From Saprospiraceae bacterium (lineage in GTDB: Bacteria > Bacteroidota > Bacteroidia > Chitinophagales > Saprospiraceae): DNA of 64,000 bases. The stretch lies in contig JAHDGJ010000015.1 of assembly GCA_020627705.1 (NCBI GenBank), positions 27,587 to 91,586 on the forward strand. The letters run 5' to 3'. The position numbers and the translations under genes were made by a program. Position 1 is the stretch's first letter; every line of letters starts with the position of its first letter. Below are positions 56,095 to 63,961 of the stretch, in pieces. Below the pieces are notes generated by a model that saw nothing but the letters and a program-made list of their open reading frames with translations, was not told the DNA's origin and made no database searches.

Positions 56095-56514
56095 TATTCC
56101 AACTTTAAAAATGAAGATATTTTTTTATGTATATAATGGATTCAGAATCAAATATTTAGTAATTCCTAGAATTCAATAGTTTTTTTAACATGAGATTGAT
56201 TACGATATTCTTCAATATTAATAATACGATATTTTAGAACTATTTACATTAACTTGATAAAAGGGAAGACAATATGCAATTTTTTGAATTACCCCCTTAT
56301 TTAAATATAAATAGTTACAGAGAGTTATTGAATTTCTATAATTGGAAGATACTCCGAGAATTTTTTGAGTTATTGAATTGCTAAGCATTTGAACGTTGAA
56401 AATCAATCTTTTACTGAACTATCCTTAAAGCACGCAATTTATAGGCTTATATAGTATGCTTTGAGTACCGCTTTTGTAATTGGAAATAATGAATAAAGGA
56501 TTGCCAAGCGCTCA
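56095..56514. other. Intergenic region of the island without a supported gene
   Basis: Very AT-rich spacer between the cargo promoter region and the replication-module terminator. A 62-codon frame at 56218-56406 has no domain, signal or start context and I treat it as chance. No RNA gene is recognised. Confidence 0.4.
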
Positions 56515-56572
56515 TAAAAAAAGCCTACTGAATTTTCGATCCGACATTTCGAATTTAAAATTGCAGTAGGCT
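56515..56572 (-). terminator. Strong terminator closing the replication/small-gene transcript
   Basis: AGCCTACTG (56522-56530) pairs with CAGTAGGCT (56564-56572), and the stem extends with AATTTT/AAAATT. On the minus strand seven T follow. It isolates the cargo operon from upstream island transcription. Confidence 0.85.
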
Positions 56573-56597
56573 AAAAACTATCATTTTCCTTTTCTAC

Positions 56598-56801
56598 CTA
56601 AGTTTGACAATTGCAAGGCTCAAGTTCAATTGATTCTAATTCTGCCATTATCGCTTCTTCGATATTATCTTCAGTATCCATTACTTCTATCTTATCTTGT
56701 TTATCCGATTCATTCGAATCTGAGTCACTTTTGTCATCCTTGAAAAACATGAAGCCCAGTAGTAACGCTCCACCGATAAATAAAATATTTTGATTGTTCA
56801 T
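56598..56801 (-). CDS. Small membrane protein with acidic tail
   Basis: 67 residues. One membrane helix (NILFIGGALLLGFMFF) then an Asp/Glu/Ser-rich tail (KDDKSDSDSNESDKQDKIEVMD) ending in PCNCQT. No domain. It starts 16 nt after the zinc-ribbon gene and is followed by the terminator, so it is the last gene of that transcript. Confidence 0.6.
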   Translation of the reverse strand: MNNQNILFIGGALLLGFMFFKDDKSDSDSNESDKQDKIEVMDTEDNIEEAIMAELESIELEPCNCQT

Positions 56802-56817
56802 CTTCTTAGAGTTTTAA

Positions 56818-57426
56818 TTATTTAATTTCTTCTTTAGGAATTTCTGATTTCTCGGTTTGTATTGGAACATCTTGAGTAGAGGTCGTTGAAACCGTTCCGC
56901 CAATAGCATTAATCAAATTACTCGATGCCAATTTCTCTAAAATAATTGCTCCTATAGCAGGATAATTTTCCAAATAACTCATTATACGGTCTACAAAAGG
57001 CGCTTCACTCGAATCAATTTTACCTTTTAACTCTTTATTCTGCCACTTAAGATCTTCTATCTCTTTTAAAGCATTTTCTAAATCCTTTTGAAGAAACCTC
57101 ATTTCTATCTGTAACATTGATTTCTCAGATTTTATTTCCCCAATACGCTCTTTATCCCCCATAAGGGTATTGAACATTTGAGTATTTAATCTGCCAGAAT
57201 TCAATAGCTTATCGACTTGGCTTGAAGAAAAAGGAATTGACGCTTTGACATTTCTACGTGAATTACGTGAAGACGTATTATTCATGCTTTTATCGTCAAT
57301 TGCGCCAATTTCAGGATTAGTTTTTCGTGCGAGATATGCTTGGGATTTACAAGCGCCAGAGCAGTACTTGGAGTCTGATCTCGTTGCATTGTTTTCATTA
57401 CCACAATATTCACATTCCTTTTTCAT
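56818..57426 (-). CDS. Zinc-ribbon coiled-coil protein of the island
   Basis: 202 residues. N-terminal zinc ribbon CEYCGN...KYCSGACKSQAY (two Cys pairs), a Ser/Arg-rich linker and a coiled coil (~residues 85-140: KSMLQIEMRFLQKDLENALKEIEDLKWQNKELKGKI). Similar short zinc-ribbon proteins are found in Bacteroidota mobile elements. Function unknown; a DNA- or RNA-contacting regulator is possible. Confidence 0.65.
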   Translation of the reverse strand: MKKECEYCGNENNATRSDSKYCSGACKSQAYLARKTNPEIGAIDDKSMNNTSSRNSRRNVKASIPFSSSQVDKLLNSGRLNTQMFNTLMGDKERIGEIKSEKSMLQIEMRFLQKDLENALKEIEDLKWQNKELKGKIDSSEAPFVDRIMSYLENYPAIGAIILEKLASSNLINAIGGTVSTTSTQDVPIQTEKSEIPKEEIK

Positions 57427-57589
57427 AAAACTAATTATGACATAAATGTAGAATAGACCTTTACAACGGTCAATAGAAAGTGGTATAGCAATACTTATTC
57501 TTACTTATTCGGAAATAAAACTTCAAATAGAGGTTACTAAACGACTAATTTTTAGGGAACCAGTCAATAAAATTATGTGTATTGTGGAG

Positions 57590-57904
57590 CTAAATTTTCT
57601 TATATCGATGCTCTGTTAGTCCTTTATTGATATGAATCTTTTGAAATTCTAATATCTGACGATAGTGACTCCTAACTATATGCCTTGTGGGTATTTTGTA
57701 TGACCGTCTATCTCTTGCGATCCAATTTAAATTATTGAATAGCATATAGGTTAGATGAAAATAATGATTAGTGATTGCCTCATAAACATCTATTGCCAGC
57801 CATTTCAAATCAAATAGCAACCAGTCTGGATTTCTAGAGCCTTGACCTCCAATATAGAACGAGTAATACTTATATCCCTTAATGTCTTTTTCGATTAGAT
57901 TCAT
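57590..57904 (-). CDS. Hypothetical protein downstream of the helicase and iterons
   Basis: 104 residues, rich in aromatic residues and Lys/Arg (YYSFYIGGQGSRNPDWLLFDLKWLAIDVYEAITNHYFHLTYMLFNN), basic C-terminus (THRHIVRSHYRQILEFQKIHINKG-like). No recognised domain. Coding potential is supported only by its length and ATG. It lies next to the repeat array. Confidence 0.5.
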   Translation of the reverse strand: MNLIEKDIKGYKYYSFYIGGQGSRNPDWLLFDLKWLAIDVYEAITNHYFHLTYMLFNNLNWIARDRRSYKIPTRHIVRSHYRQILEFQKIHINKGLTEHRYKKI

Positions 57905-57945
57905 ATTCTATTTTATTTATTTTAATAATTTTTACCAAAAGAGCC

Positions 57946-58156
57946 TACTACACTTACTACTTACTACATTTTGTCTAAACCCTTGGCTTTTGTTGGTTTT
58001 ATAATTTTTCAAGTGTAGTAGTAATGAAGCAACTTATTTTCTACCGTAGTAAGTGTAGTAAGAATGTAGTAACTAGATTTTAATCTTCTTACTACACCTC
58101 AAACCCAACAAGTCCGGGGCTTCAAGTCAAGGTGTAGTAACGTAGTAACTAGATTT
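57946..58156. repeat. Iteron-like array of GTAGTA/TACTAC repeats
   Basis: Eleven copies of GTAGTA or TACTAC (57946, 57955, 57962, 58015, 58018, 58046, 58055, 58066, 58090, 58134, 58142) in ~200 bp of non-coding DNA. GTAGTAACTAGATTT occurs twice (58066-58080 and 58142-58156), and GTAGTAAGTGTAGTA (58046-58060) has an exact inverted copy at 57946-57960. It lies just past the end of the helicase gene, as expected of a replication origin or partition site. Confidence 0.6.
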
Positions 58157-58241
58157 CATGAAATTTCTATAAATGACAATTACAATAAAAAATAAGGAGC
58201 AAGAATTCACTTCTTACTCCTTTTGAAAACAGAAAGACCAG

Positions 58242-60401
58242 TTACTTAAATATAATTTCCTCTTTTACTTTAAATGCCAAATACCCCTTTCTCGGATTCC
58301 CATTGATTCTCTTACTCCTTTGCTCAAATCCTAATTTCTTTAATCCCACTCCAACATTTTTAGCATAAAGGGTTTGATTGTAAGTATGCTTCTTTAGCTC
58401 TAAAAGTATGTCAGTTGTTGTCCAAAAATTAGCTTCGCTCTCGGTATCTATTTCATTTGTAGGAGAGAAGTATTTTAGAATTAAATCTTCCTCAATGGAT
58501 GCTCTTGAAAATGACTCTCTATTTCGTTTCTCCGATTTCTTAACCTCATCTTCTGTTAACTTAAATTCAAACCCTGATCTTAACAAATAATATGCTTGAG
58601 CATAAATATTATCAATATCAATATTTTTAGAATAGCCCTTATCTCCTCCAAAGTCATGCATGATTTTAGTCACGTTGAAACATAACCATCTAACATTTTG
58701 CTCATCCGTTAATAAATCTTCTTCATTCGTAGTTGCCATAAAATTGACAATACGATTTAGGTGCTCTTCTGTTTTACCATAAGGCAATCTCATTTTAACA
58801 TGAGATTGAGAGATTCGTTGCTTCAATTTGTTTAACTCCTTATAGTTATATGATTTAACTTCATCGAGAAGAATAAACATATTTGATGTTAGTGATCTCT
58901 CAGAATCTTTTTTATCATCTACAGGAAAGGTTTCTTGAAAATACTTTTGCAATGGTTTGGGACATAAGAATCTCAAAAAACTTGTTTTGCCAATATTTTG
59001 CCCTCTTCCTACCAAACAAAATATTTGCTTATTAAATGGAATTTGTCCTAGCGTACAAGCTAATGATCTCACCAACATTTTTTTTAGCTGAATTCTGAAA
59101 AATTCATCGTCGTCAGTATGAACATATTTAGCCAGTTGAAAAATATAATCAGGTTTTTGAGGTGTCCAATCAGGCAAACTCTCTAAATAATCCTGTAAAG
59201 GATCAAACTCCTGGACATATTTACTTGATCCCGCTATTGATTTCAACATAGATTCAAATCCAGTAAATCCAGCTTCATAGAGTTCAACTTCAATATCTTC
59301 AATTCGAAACTCTGTAAATTTCTCATTGCCCAACTTCGATATTTCAATTTCCTTTGAAACTTTATTTCGTCTTAAAGTATAACTCTCCATTAGGTGAGAA
59401 ACTAATGTATTGAACTTGTTTTTTAGTCTTGTTTCCTTTTTTACAGTAGATGCCTGAGTACGTGTTTGACTAACTTGGGAGATATCCAAAATTTTAAAAA
59501 CTTCTTCCTTACCAATTGTCTTTTGAGCATAACTTAGCAATTGCCTATCATTATAAATCTCTGTTTTGATATTTTTTGAAACCGTGTATTCAATTTCTTT
59601 GCGTGAAAATGAATTTGCTGAATCTCTATCCTCAAATTGAAGACAGTAATTCAATATTGCAATTTCTGAAACTCCATGTTCTGAAGCCAATTTCGAAAAC
59701 TGCATTACTGTATTATTCCTACCTTCAATTTTTCTATGCTTAATTAGTGCTGCACAAAGATTTATTCGTTGAACAGAGGTTATCTCAGTATCTCTTTTAG
59801 GGTATCCTTTTATTTCTTGGTTTTCCTTTTCAATTTCTATTACTAAAGAATTTTCATTTATATGTAATTCTGATTCGTTTTCTAAAGGTTGATATAACCA
59901 TAGTCGAGAAATGTCTTTAGTTGATGAGTCTATTTTTACATCTCCAGCTAATTTTAAATCCTGAGCTAGTTTATCCGTTAGATAAGTGTAATATTCCTTG
60001 TGCGTTTTCATTGTAGATTTAGTGCCTACAAAAATTCTAAACCCCAATCCACTAACAGAAGGAAAGGCAGCAAACACATAAGGCATGTTTTTAATTTTTT
60101 TGAACAAAGAACTAAACTGCTGTTTATTCTCAACTCCATCCAAATCAAATGCGAGAATAGGACTGTATTGTTTGCAAGAATCAATTTTTCGTTTTTCAAA
60201 CGATCCTAAAGAAAAACAAGGTAATTTCTTCTTCTCTAGGTCATAACCTGAATCATTAGCCTCTTTCAGGCTCCTTAATAAGGGATTGTGGTTTTCAAAC
60301 TTTTTAAGTTGTTCAAAAAGGTCTGATATAGAGCCAATATTCAACGGTTTGGAGTGTCGAATAGAAGGATAAAATGTTACTGGTATTTCTGTTCTGGTCA
60401 T
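58242..60401 (-). CDS. Primase/VapE-type helicase (BT4734-like N-terminus)
   Basis: 719 residues. The N-terminal ~180 residues (SPILAFDLDGVENKQQFSSLFKKI, FAAFPSVSGLGFRIFVGT, SRLWLYQP) match the primase-like BT4734/VirE_N domain. A helical middle follows (~220-400). The C-terminal VapE/D5-type helicase has Walker A GRGQNIGKTS with Lys472, Walker B MFILLDE, and the sensor region MATTNEEDLL with VRWLCFNV. Such proteins drive replication of Bacteroidota islands and phage-like elements. It is flanked by the iteron-like array downstream. Confidence 0.85.
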   Translation of the reverse strand: MTRTEIPVTFYPSIRHSKPLNIGSISDLFEQLKKFENHNPLLRSLKEANDSGYDLEKKKLPCFSLGSFEKRKIDSCKQYSPILAFDLDGVENKQQFSSLFKKIKNMPYVFAAFPSVSGLGFRIFVGTKSTMKTHKEYYTYLTDKLAQDLKLAGDVKIDSSTKDISRLWLYQPLENESELHINENSLVIEIEKENQEIKGYPKRDTEITSVQRINLCAALIKHRKIEGRNNTVMQFSKLASEHGVSEIAILNYCLQFEDRDSANSFSRKEIEYTVSKNIKTEIYNDRQLLSYAQKTIGKEEVFKILDISQVSQTRTQASTVKKETRLKNKFNTLVSHLMESYTLRRNKVSKEIEISKLGNEKFTEFRIEDIEVELYEAGFTGFESMLKSIAGSSKYVQEFDPLQDYLESLPDWTPQKPDYIFQLAKYVHTDDDEFFRIQLKKMLVRSLACTLGQIPFNKQIFCLVGRGQNIGKTSFLRFLCPKPLQKYFQETFPVDDKKDSERSLTSNMFILLDEVKSYNYKELNKLKQRISQSHVKMRLPYGKTEEHLNRIVNFMATTNEEDLLTDEQNVRWLCFNVTKIMHDFGGDKGYSKNIDIDNIYAQAYYLLRSGFEFKLTEDEVKKSEKRNRESFSRASIEEDLILKYFSPTNEIDTESEANFWTTTDILLELKKHTYNQTLYAKNVGVGLKKLGFEQRSKRINGNPRKGYLAFKVKEEIIFK

Positions 60402-60411
60402 TAAAAATTAT

Positions 60412-60828
60412 TTACTGAAATAGATTTCTAATCCTTCTCCTTGCTTCTTGAATCATTAACACTATTTCGAAGTTTCTTTGCGCAAATTTCTTTTCTAATT
60501 CTTTTACCTCACTTATAGTACCAACCGGGTTAAATATTTCTATTTGCCTCTCTTCTGTAATTGAATTAGGAGCAAGTGATTTAACAGTCAGTAAACCCAT
60601 ATATACTTTGAGCACCTCATATTTATGTTTTTCCATCGAACCCGTCTTTAAAACAACCAGCTTATGTCGCTTTATAAGTTCTATTCTTATGTATTTATAA
60701 AATTCAGAATTCACCATGTTGGGTAAAATGACTTGAATTTTATTATCGAGTAAAGAATTTACACCTTTACTTGGCATTGTTGGTTTTATTAACCCATCGG
60801 GTAACAATTTTTTAGATTTTGGTTTCAT
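60412..60828 (-). CDS. Hypothetical basic protein before the helicase gene
   Basis: 138 residues, Lys/Arg-rich (KPKSKKLLPDGLIKPTMPSKG, MEKHKYEVLKVYMGLLTVKSL) with a C-terminal helix (LEKKFAQRNFEIVLMIQEARRRI). It overlaps the preceding HTH gene by 4 nt and is 10 nt before the helicase gene, so the three probably form a replication operon. No domain recognised; a DNA-binding accessory role is a guess. Confidence 0.6.
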   Translation of the reverse strand: MKPKSKKLLPDGLIKPTMPSKGVNSLLDNKIQVILPNMVNSEFYKYIRIELIKRHKLVVLKTGSMEKHKYEVLKVYMGLLTVKSLAPNSITEERQIEIFNPVGTISEVKELEKKFAQRNFEIVLMIQEARRRIRNLFQ

Positions 60829-61106
60829 TTTTTATTCAACTTTTCATTAAATAGATTTTCGATCTCGCTTCTACTCCACATCACATTGGATTTAGAACCA
60901 GTCAACTTTATCGGAGTAAGCCTTCCTTGTTTGACTAGTTTTTCTCTTATTGATTTTGTGAGATTGAATTCTCGCTCTACTTCCTCATTCAATAAATATT
61001 CTTTTCGATTTTCAGATTGATTTTCTTTAATCTCTTCTAGATTCTTGAGGCACTGCTCAATTCCTACCCCCAATAGCTTTATTGCCTCAAGAATTTCTAA
61101 TTCCAC
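60825..61106 (-). CDS. Small excisionase-like HTH protein
   Basis: 93 residues. An N-terminal helix (LEILEAIKLLGVGIEQCLKNLEEIKENQ) is followed by a winged-helix-like part (LLNEEVEREFNLTKSIREKLVKQGRLTPIKLTGSKSNVMWSRSEIENLFNEKL) of the MerR/Xis type. It is similar in plan to the 61453-61737 protein. Probably an excision or replication regulator. Confidence 0.65.
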   Translation of the reverse strand: MELEILEAIKLLGVGIEQCLKNLEEIKENQSENRKEYLLNEEVEREFNLTKSIREKLVKQGRLTPIKLTGSKSNVMWSRSEIENLFNEKLNKK

Positions 61107-61309
61107 AATATGAATTTGATTTAAAAGCCTTTACGATTATAAAAGCCTTCATCGAAAAAATACTTATCACTGAACTGACCGTTCTTGTCAAGCTTGTCCG
61201 TCCATTTTCCAAGTGTTTTTTCAAGGAGCGAAAATTGTATATCATACATAGTGTCCATCAACCACTTTATTCCGTCGTAAGACCTAATTTAAAATTTCCA
61301 AAGATGTGT

Positions 61310-61462
61310 TTTGAAATAAATTCTCATGTCTAAATTTTTTGAAGTGAATTAATCGAACATGAGCTTTTGAAAAAGCAAATTCCTTAAAGAATTGAACTAC
61401 TTTTGAGGTAACAGATATTTTTAAGGGATAAGCTTGACGCAAAAGCTTGTCCCTATTTTTTT
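61310..61462 (+). ncRNA. Candidate small RNA with promoter and terminator
   Basis: On the plus strand, opposite to all island genes, TTTG (61310-61313) lies 17 nt before TAAATTTT (61331-61338), a near -33/-7 pair. A terminator follows at 61424-61462. This predicts an RNA of ~115 nt from about 61346. It lies in a 346-bp gene-free stretch (61107-61452) that is otherwise unexplained. No family is recognised and expression is unproven. Confidence 0.3.
61424..61462 (+). terminator. Plus-strand terminator in a minus-strand region
   Basis: AGGGA(t)AAGCTT pairs with AAGCTT(g)TCCCT around a short loop, followed by seven T on the plus strand. It reaches into the end of the HTH gene. No coding gene on the plus strand needs it. 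Confidence 0.65.
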
Positions 61463-61737
61463 GCTATTCCACTCTCTAAAAGTGCATAGACTTCTTCTCG
61501 TTTAAAATATTTTTTGGATCCTTTGCCATTAAGTCTATAAGCTTTCAGTTTACCTGATTTTTCTAATCTATAGACCGTAGCACGACTAATGTCTAATTCT
61601 ATTAAAAGTTCTTCTTCATCAAGAAATTTCTTGTTAGAATTAATTATAGTGCTTTTGAGATCAGTACTGGTTTTTTCCAATGCTGAGACTTTGGTGAGGA
61701 GTATGTCTAGCTTGGTGTCCAAGTTTTCAGTATTCAT
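61453..61737 (-). CDS. Excisionase-like HTH protein of the island
   Basis: 94 residues. N-terminal helix (LDTKLDILLTKVSALEKTSTDLKSTI), then FLDEEELLIELDISRATVYRLEKSGKLKAYRLNGKGSKKYFKREEVYALL, a MerR/Xis type winged helix usual in Bacteroidota mobile elements. It lies upstream of the second, similar HTH gene and downstream of the integrase pair, as expected for a recombination directionality factor. Confidence 0.75.
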   Translation of the reverse strand: MNTENLDTKLDILLTKVSALEKTSTDLKSTIINSNKKFLDEEELLIELDISRATVYRLEKSGKLKAYRLNGKGSKKYFKREEVYALLESGIAKK

Positions 61738-61751
61738 ATTGATACATTGAT

Positions 61752-61790
61752 TGTAAATGATTCACAATACAAATGTAAGCATTATTTACA
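61752..61790. promoter_or_regulatory. Operator-like TGTAAAT/ATTTACA repeats before the HTH gene
   Basis: TGTAAAT (61752-61758) and ATTTACA (61784-61790) form an inverted pair with an ATGTAA between. They lie just upstream of the HTH start (61737), so they could be a self-regulation site. Confidence 0.35.
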
Positions 61791-61858
61791 TAATATATAC
61801 ATGTATTCTATAAATATCTACTTGTATATATTTTTTATTTTATTTATATGGCCTTATT

Positions 61859-62572
61859 CTACGCCTGACTTTGAAAAATTCCTAGGACATAAAGACTAGC
61901 TTCAATGTTATTTGCAATTATATTTTTGGCGATATTTTTATCCAATTTCTTTTGCGGTAAATGTTCAATTCGAAATTTTTCGGAAAAACTGTAGTCGATA
62001 AAATTATTTAGATTTTTATCAAAATTTTCAATCCAATTTTTAGTTTGAACATGTGTCTTCTGTTGAAATTCCATTAGGGAAAGTCGGATCACTGATTTTT
62101 CAAATTCATTTTCATTTATCAAATCTAGCAAACTCTTAATTGTGGTTCTTTCATTTCCATTCAATCTAGCAATCACATAAGACTCGCTCAAGAATGTTAC
62201 AAATTCTAAAGTTGAGTCAAAATGCTCGACTTCTTTATCAATAAAAACCTTTTGATACTCATTGTAGGATAAAGCATCCCCCAATAAGCCAAGTATAGAA
62301 TAATAAACCTCCTCAAAAGATTCTAATGGCTTCCAAATATGAGTTAGTGAGCTTTTAATTCCCTTTAATTGGAATTTCTTAACGTTCTTAATTACTATTC
62401 GTAGCGATTGCCTAATCCATTCCTCCTCATTCTTATCAGAGCAAAAAGATTTACTTTCTTCCTTTGAAAATGGAAAACGAGTGTTCATACCTCCATAGGT
62501 TAAATAACAATATCTTTTGGATAGAACCTGTTTAAATTTTACTCCTATTTTCTTCTCTTTCACTTTTTCCAT
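61859..62572 (-). CDS. Unknown protein coupled to the integrase
   Basis: 237 residues, helical and basic/acidic mixed (FKQVLSKRYCYLTYGGMNTRFPFSKEESKSF, SLRIVIKNVKKFQLKG). No recognised domain. Its start overlaps the integrase stop by 13 nt, so it is translated from the same mRNA. Such a close link suggests a role in recombination control or element immunity, but this is inference. Confidence 0.65.
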   Translation of the reverse strand: MEKVKEKKIGVKFKQVLSKRYCYLTYGGMNTRFPFSKEESKSFCSDKNEEEWIRQSLRIVIKNVKKFQLKGIKSSLTHIWKPLESFEEVYYSILGLLGDALSYNEYQKVFIDKEVEHFDSTLEFVTFLSESYVIARLNGNERTTIKSLLDLINENEFEKSVIRLSLMEFQQKTHVQTKNWIENFDKNLNNFIDYSFSEKFRIEHLPQKKLDKNIAKNIIANNIEASLYVLGIFQSQA

Positions 62573-63771
62573 GAAATACTTTTTAATGATTCTTCGATTC
62601 TGGAATTGGACAAATCAACATAAATCATTGTAGTCTCGATCTTACTATGCTGCATAATCTCCTTTAAAATAGGCAATGGAATTTTTCCAATCATATTTGT
62701 ACCAAAAGAATTTCGTGCCACATGCATTGTAATTCTCTTTTTCAGTTTTCCTCTTTTAATGATTTCTTTTAATTCTCTATTACAATGTTGGTTACTTAGC
62801 CCATCAAAAATTGGAAATTTTGATTTATTCAGTTTACCAAGCAAAGATTTGTATTTGTAATAAATACCTTCTGGGTCACTAATTTCATCCGCATTAGGAT
62901 AAAGAAGTTTTAAAGGCAACTCTAATTTCTTATTGGTTTTAACCGCTACAATATTTAAGACAACACCTTTTGACGTCTCCAAAAAATCTGTCAATTTCAA
63001 TTTCGATAAATCGCTAAATCTAAGTCCTGTATAACAACCAAATAAAAACATATCTCGAATACGCTCTAAATAGAATTCTGATGGATCAAATTCAATATTT
63101 TTCAATACCTCTAGCTCATAAATACTAAGTACGCACCGTTTTGCAGGTCTTCCTACCTCTACCTTAAATTTTAGATATGGATTATCACTGGATTTAAATA
63201 AATCCTTTCGTATCGCTTGATTAATGAAAAATTTGAGATTCTTATGATGCTTGGCCACTGTCGTAAGCTTCAACCCCTTGTTCTTTAAAAATCGATTGAA
63301 GGACTCAATAAAAACAAAATTTAAATCATCAAAGTAAATCCTTGCACGAAATTCTTTGAGCTTTTGTTGGGTGTTCTTATAAGAGGTTATAGTTGCCTTG
63401 CGATAAGTACTTATCTCTATTTCTTTGGATATAAATTCATCAAAAGATAGAAAAGCATTATCGATGTTTCTTGAAAGATCATCCAATGAGCACTTTCCGA
63501 ATCTCGCGAATATCTTCGAATATTTAAGCTGAAGGTCTTGTAACTCTGCGTTGATTTTAAAGGACAACTGAAATTCATTAGGATGATTTCTAATCCTATG
63601 TTTCCTTTCATCCCAGTATTCAGGTTTTACATAGACACCAGTAGTAAAGTACCTTAAATTTCTTCCTTTACTGTTTTTGGATTGGTAAGCTCTGATTTGA
63701 ATTAAGCCTTCACCGAATTTATTTAGTTTGTTTTTTCGGTTGAAAACATGAGTAAATCTAATTGTAGACAT
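62560..63771 (-). CDS. Tyrosine recombinase (integrase) of the island
   Basis: 403 residues. The catalytic set is complete: Arg251 in CYTGLRFSDLSKLK, His350-x-x-Arg353 in MHVARNSFGTNM, His375 in IMQHSKIETT and Tyr384 in MIYVDLSNS. The N-terminal ~110 residues are an arm-binding-type domain with the Bacteroidota-style opening (FNRKNKLNKFGEGLIQIRAYQ), and residues ~110-200 are a SAM-like core-binding domain. Its 5' end is ~180 nt from tRNA-Asp. It should catalyse integration at the 16-bp tRNA repeat. Confidence 0.95.
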   Translation of the reverse strand: MSTIRFTHVFNRKNKLNKFGEGLIQIRAYQSKNSKGRNLRYFTTGVYVKPEYWDERKHRIRNHPNEFQLSFKINAELQDLQLKYSKIFARFGKCSLDDLSRNIDNAFLSFDEFISKEIEISTYRKATITSYKNTQQKLKEFRARIYFDDLNFVFIESFNRFLKNKGLKLTTVAKHHKNLKFFINQAIRKDLFKSSDNPYLKFKVEVGRPAKRCVLSIYELEVLKNIEFDPSEFYLERIRDMFLFGCYTGLRFSDLSKLKLTDFLETSKGVVLNIVAVKTNKKLELPLKLLYPNADEISDPEGIYYKYKSLLGKLNKSKFPIFDGLSNQHCNRELKEIIKRGKLKKRITMHVARNSFGTNMIGKIPLPILKEIMQHSKIETTMIYVDLSNSRIEESLKSISWKK

Positions 63772-63913
63772 AAACTGTACATTTCAATGATTAAAATAAT
63801 CAATGGGTACAATGTATGGTACTAAATACTTGGAACAAGATGATCTCAAATGGAATTCAATGAAAGCCCCTCAACTTTATAACTCATTGAATTTCAATTA
63901 TTTGAAATCATAT

Positions 63914-63943
63914 GAAAAGAGGAGCTACAAAATGCAACTCCTC
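63914..63943 (-). terminator. Terminator after tRNA-Asp
   Basis: GAGGAG (63919-63924) pairs with CTCCTC (63938-63943) with a partly paired interior (TTGCA/TGTAG on the minus strand), followed by TTTT. It ends the tRNA transcript and was supplied by the island. Confidence 0.55.
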
Positions 63944-63945
63944 TC

Positions 63946-63961
63946 TGCGGTCCGGACGGGA
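63946..63961. repeat. Right attachment site (attR) within tRNA-Asp
   Basis: TGCGGTCCGGACGGGA, the same 16 bp as at 48512-48527. It covers the tRNA discriminator, the 3' strand of the acceptor stem and part of the T arm, so the tRNA is rebuilt after integration. Confidence 0.8.

Larger units (their letters stand above)
48512..63961. mobile_element. 15.4-kb genomic island integrated in tRNA-Asp
   Basis: Bounded by a 16-bp direct repeat of the tRNA-Asp 3' end. The integrase gene lies next to the intact tRNA and reads into the element, followed by an unknown gene, two small HTH proteins, a hypothetical, a primase/VapE-type helicase with an iteron-like array, three small genes, a terminator (56515-56572) and a four-gene cargo operon. 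All genes are on the minus strand. No relaxase, type IV secretion, capsid or terminase genes are visible, so mobility would depend on a helper. The cargo part appears more AT-rich than the chromosome; a GC plot would confirm this. Confidence 0.8.

Noticed and set aside
56218..56406. 62-codon minus-strand frame in the island spacer
   Set aside because: Low-complexity AT-rich translation without support, downstream of a strong terminator.
57946..58156. CRISPR array
   Set aside because: The repeats are short hexamers in both orientations with irregular spacing, no unique equal-length spacers and no cas genes.
61082..61333. 83-codon plus-strand frame before the HTH gene
   Set aside because: No domain; overlaps the start of a real minus-strand gene and has no plausible start context.
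48512..63961. Complete conjugative element or prophage
   Set aside because: No relaxase, coupling protein, type IV secretion, capsid, portal, terminase or tail genes can be seen.
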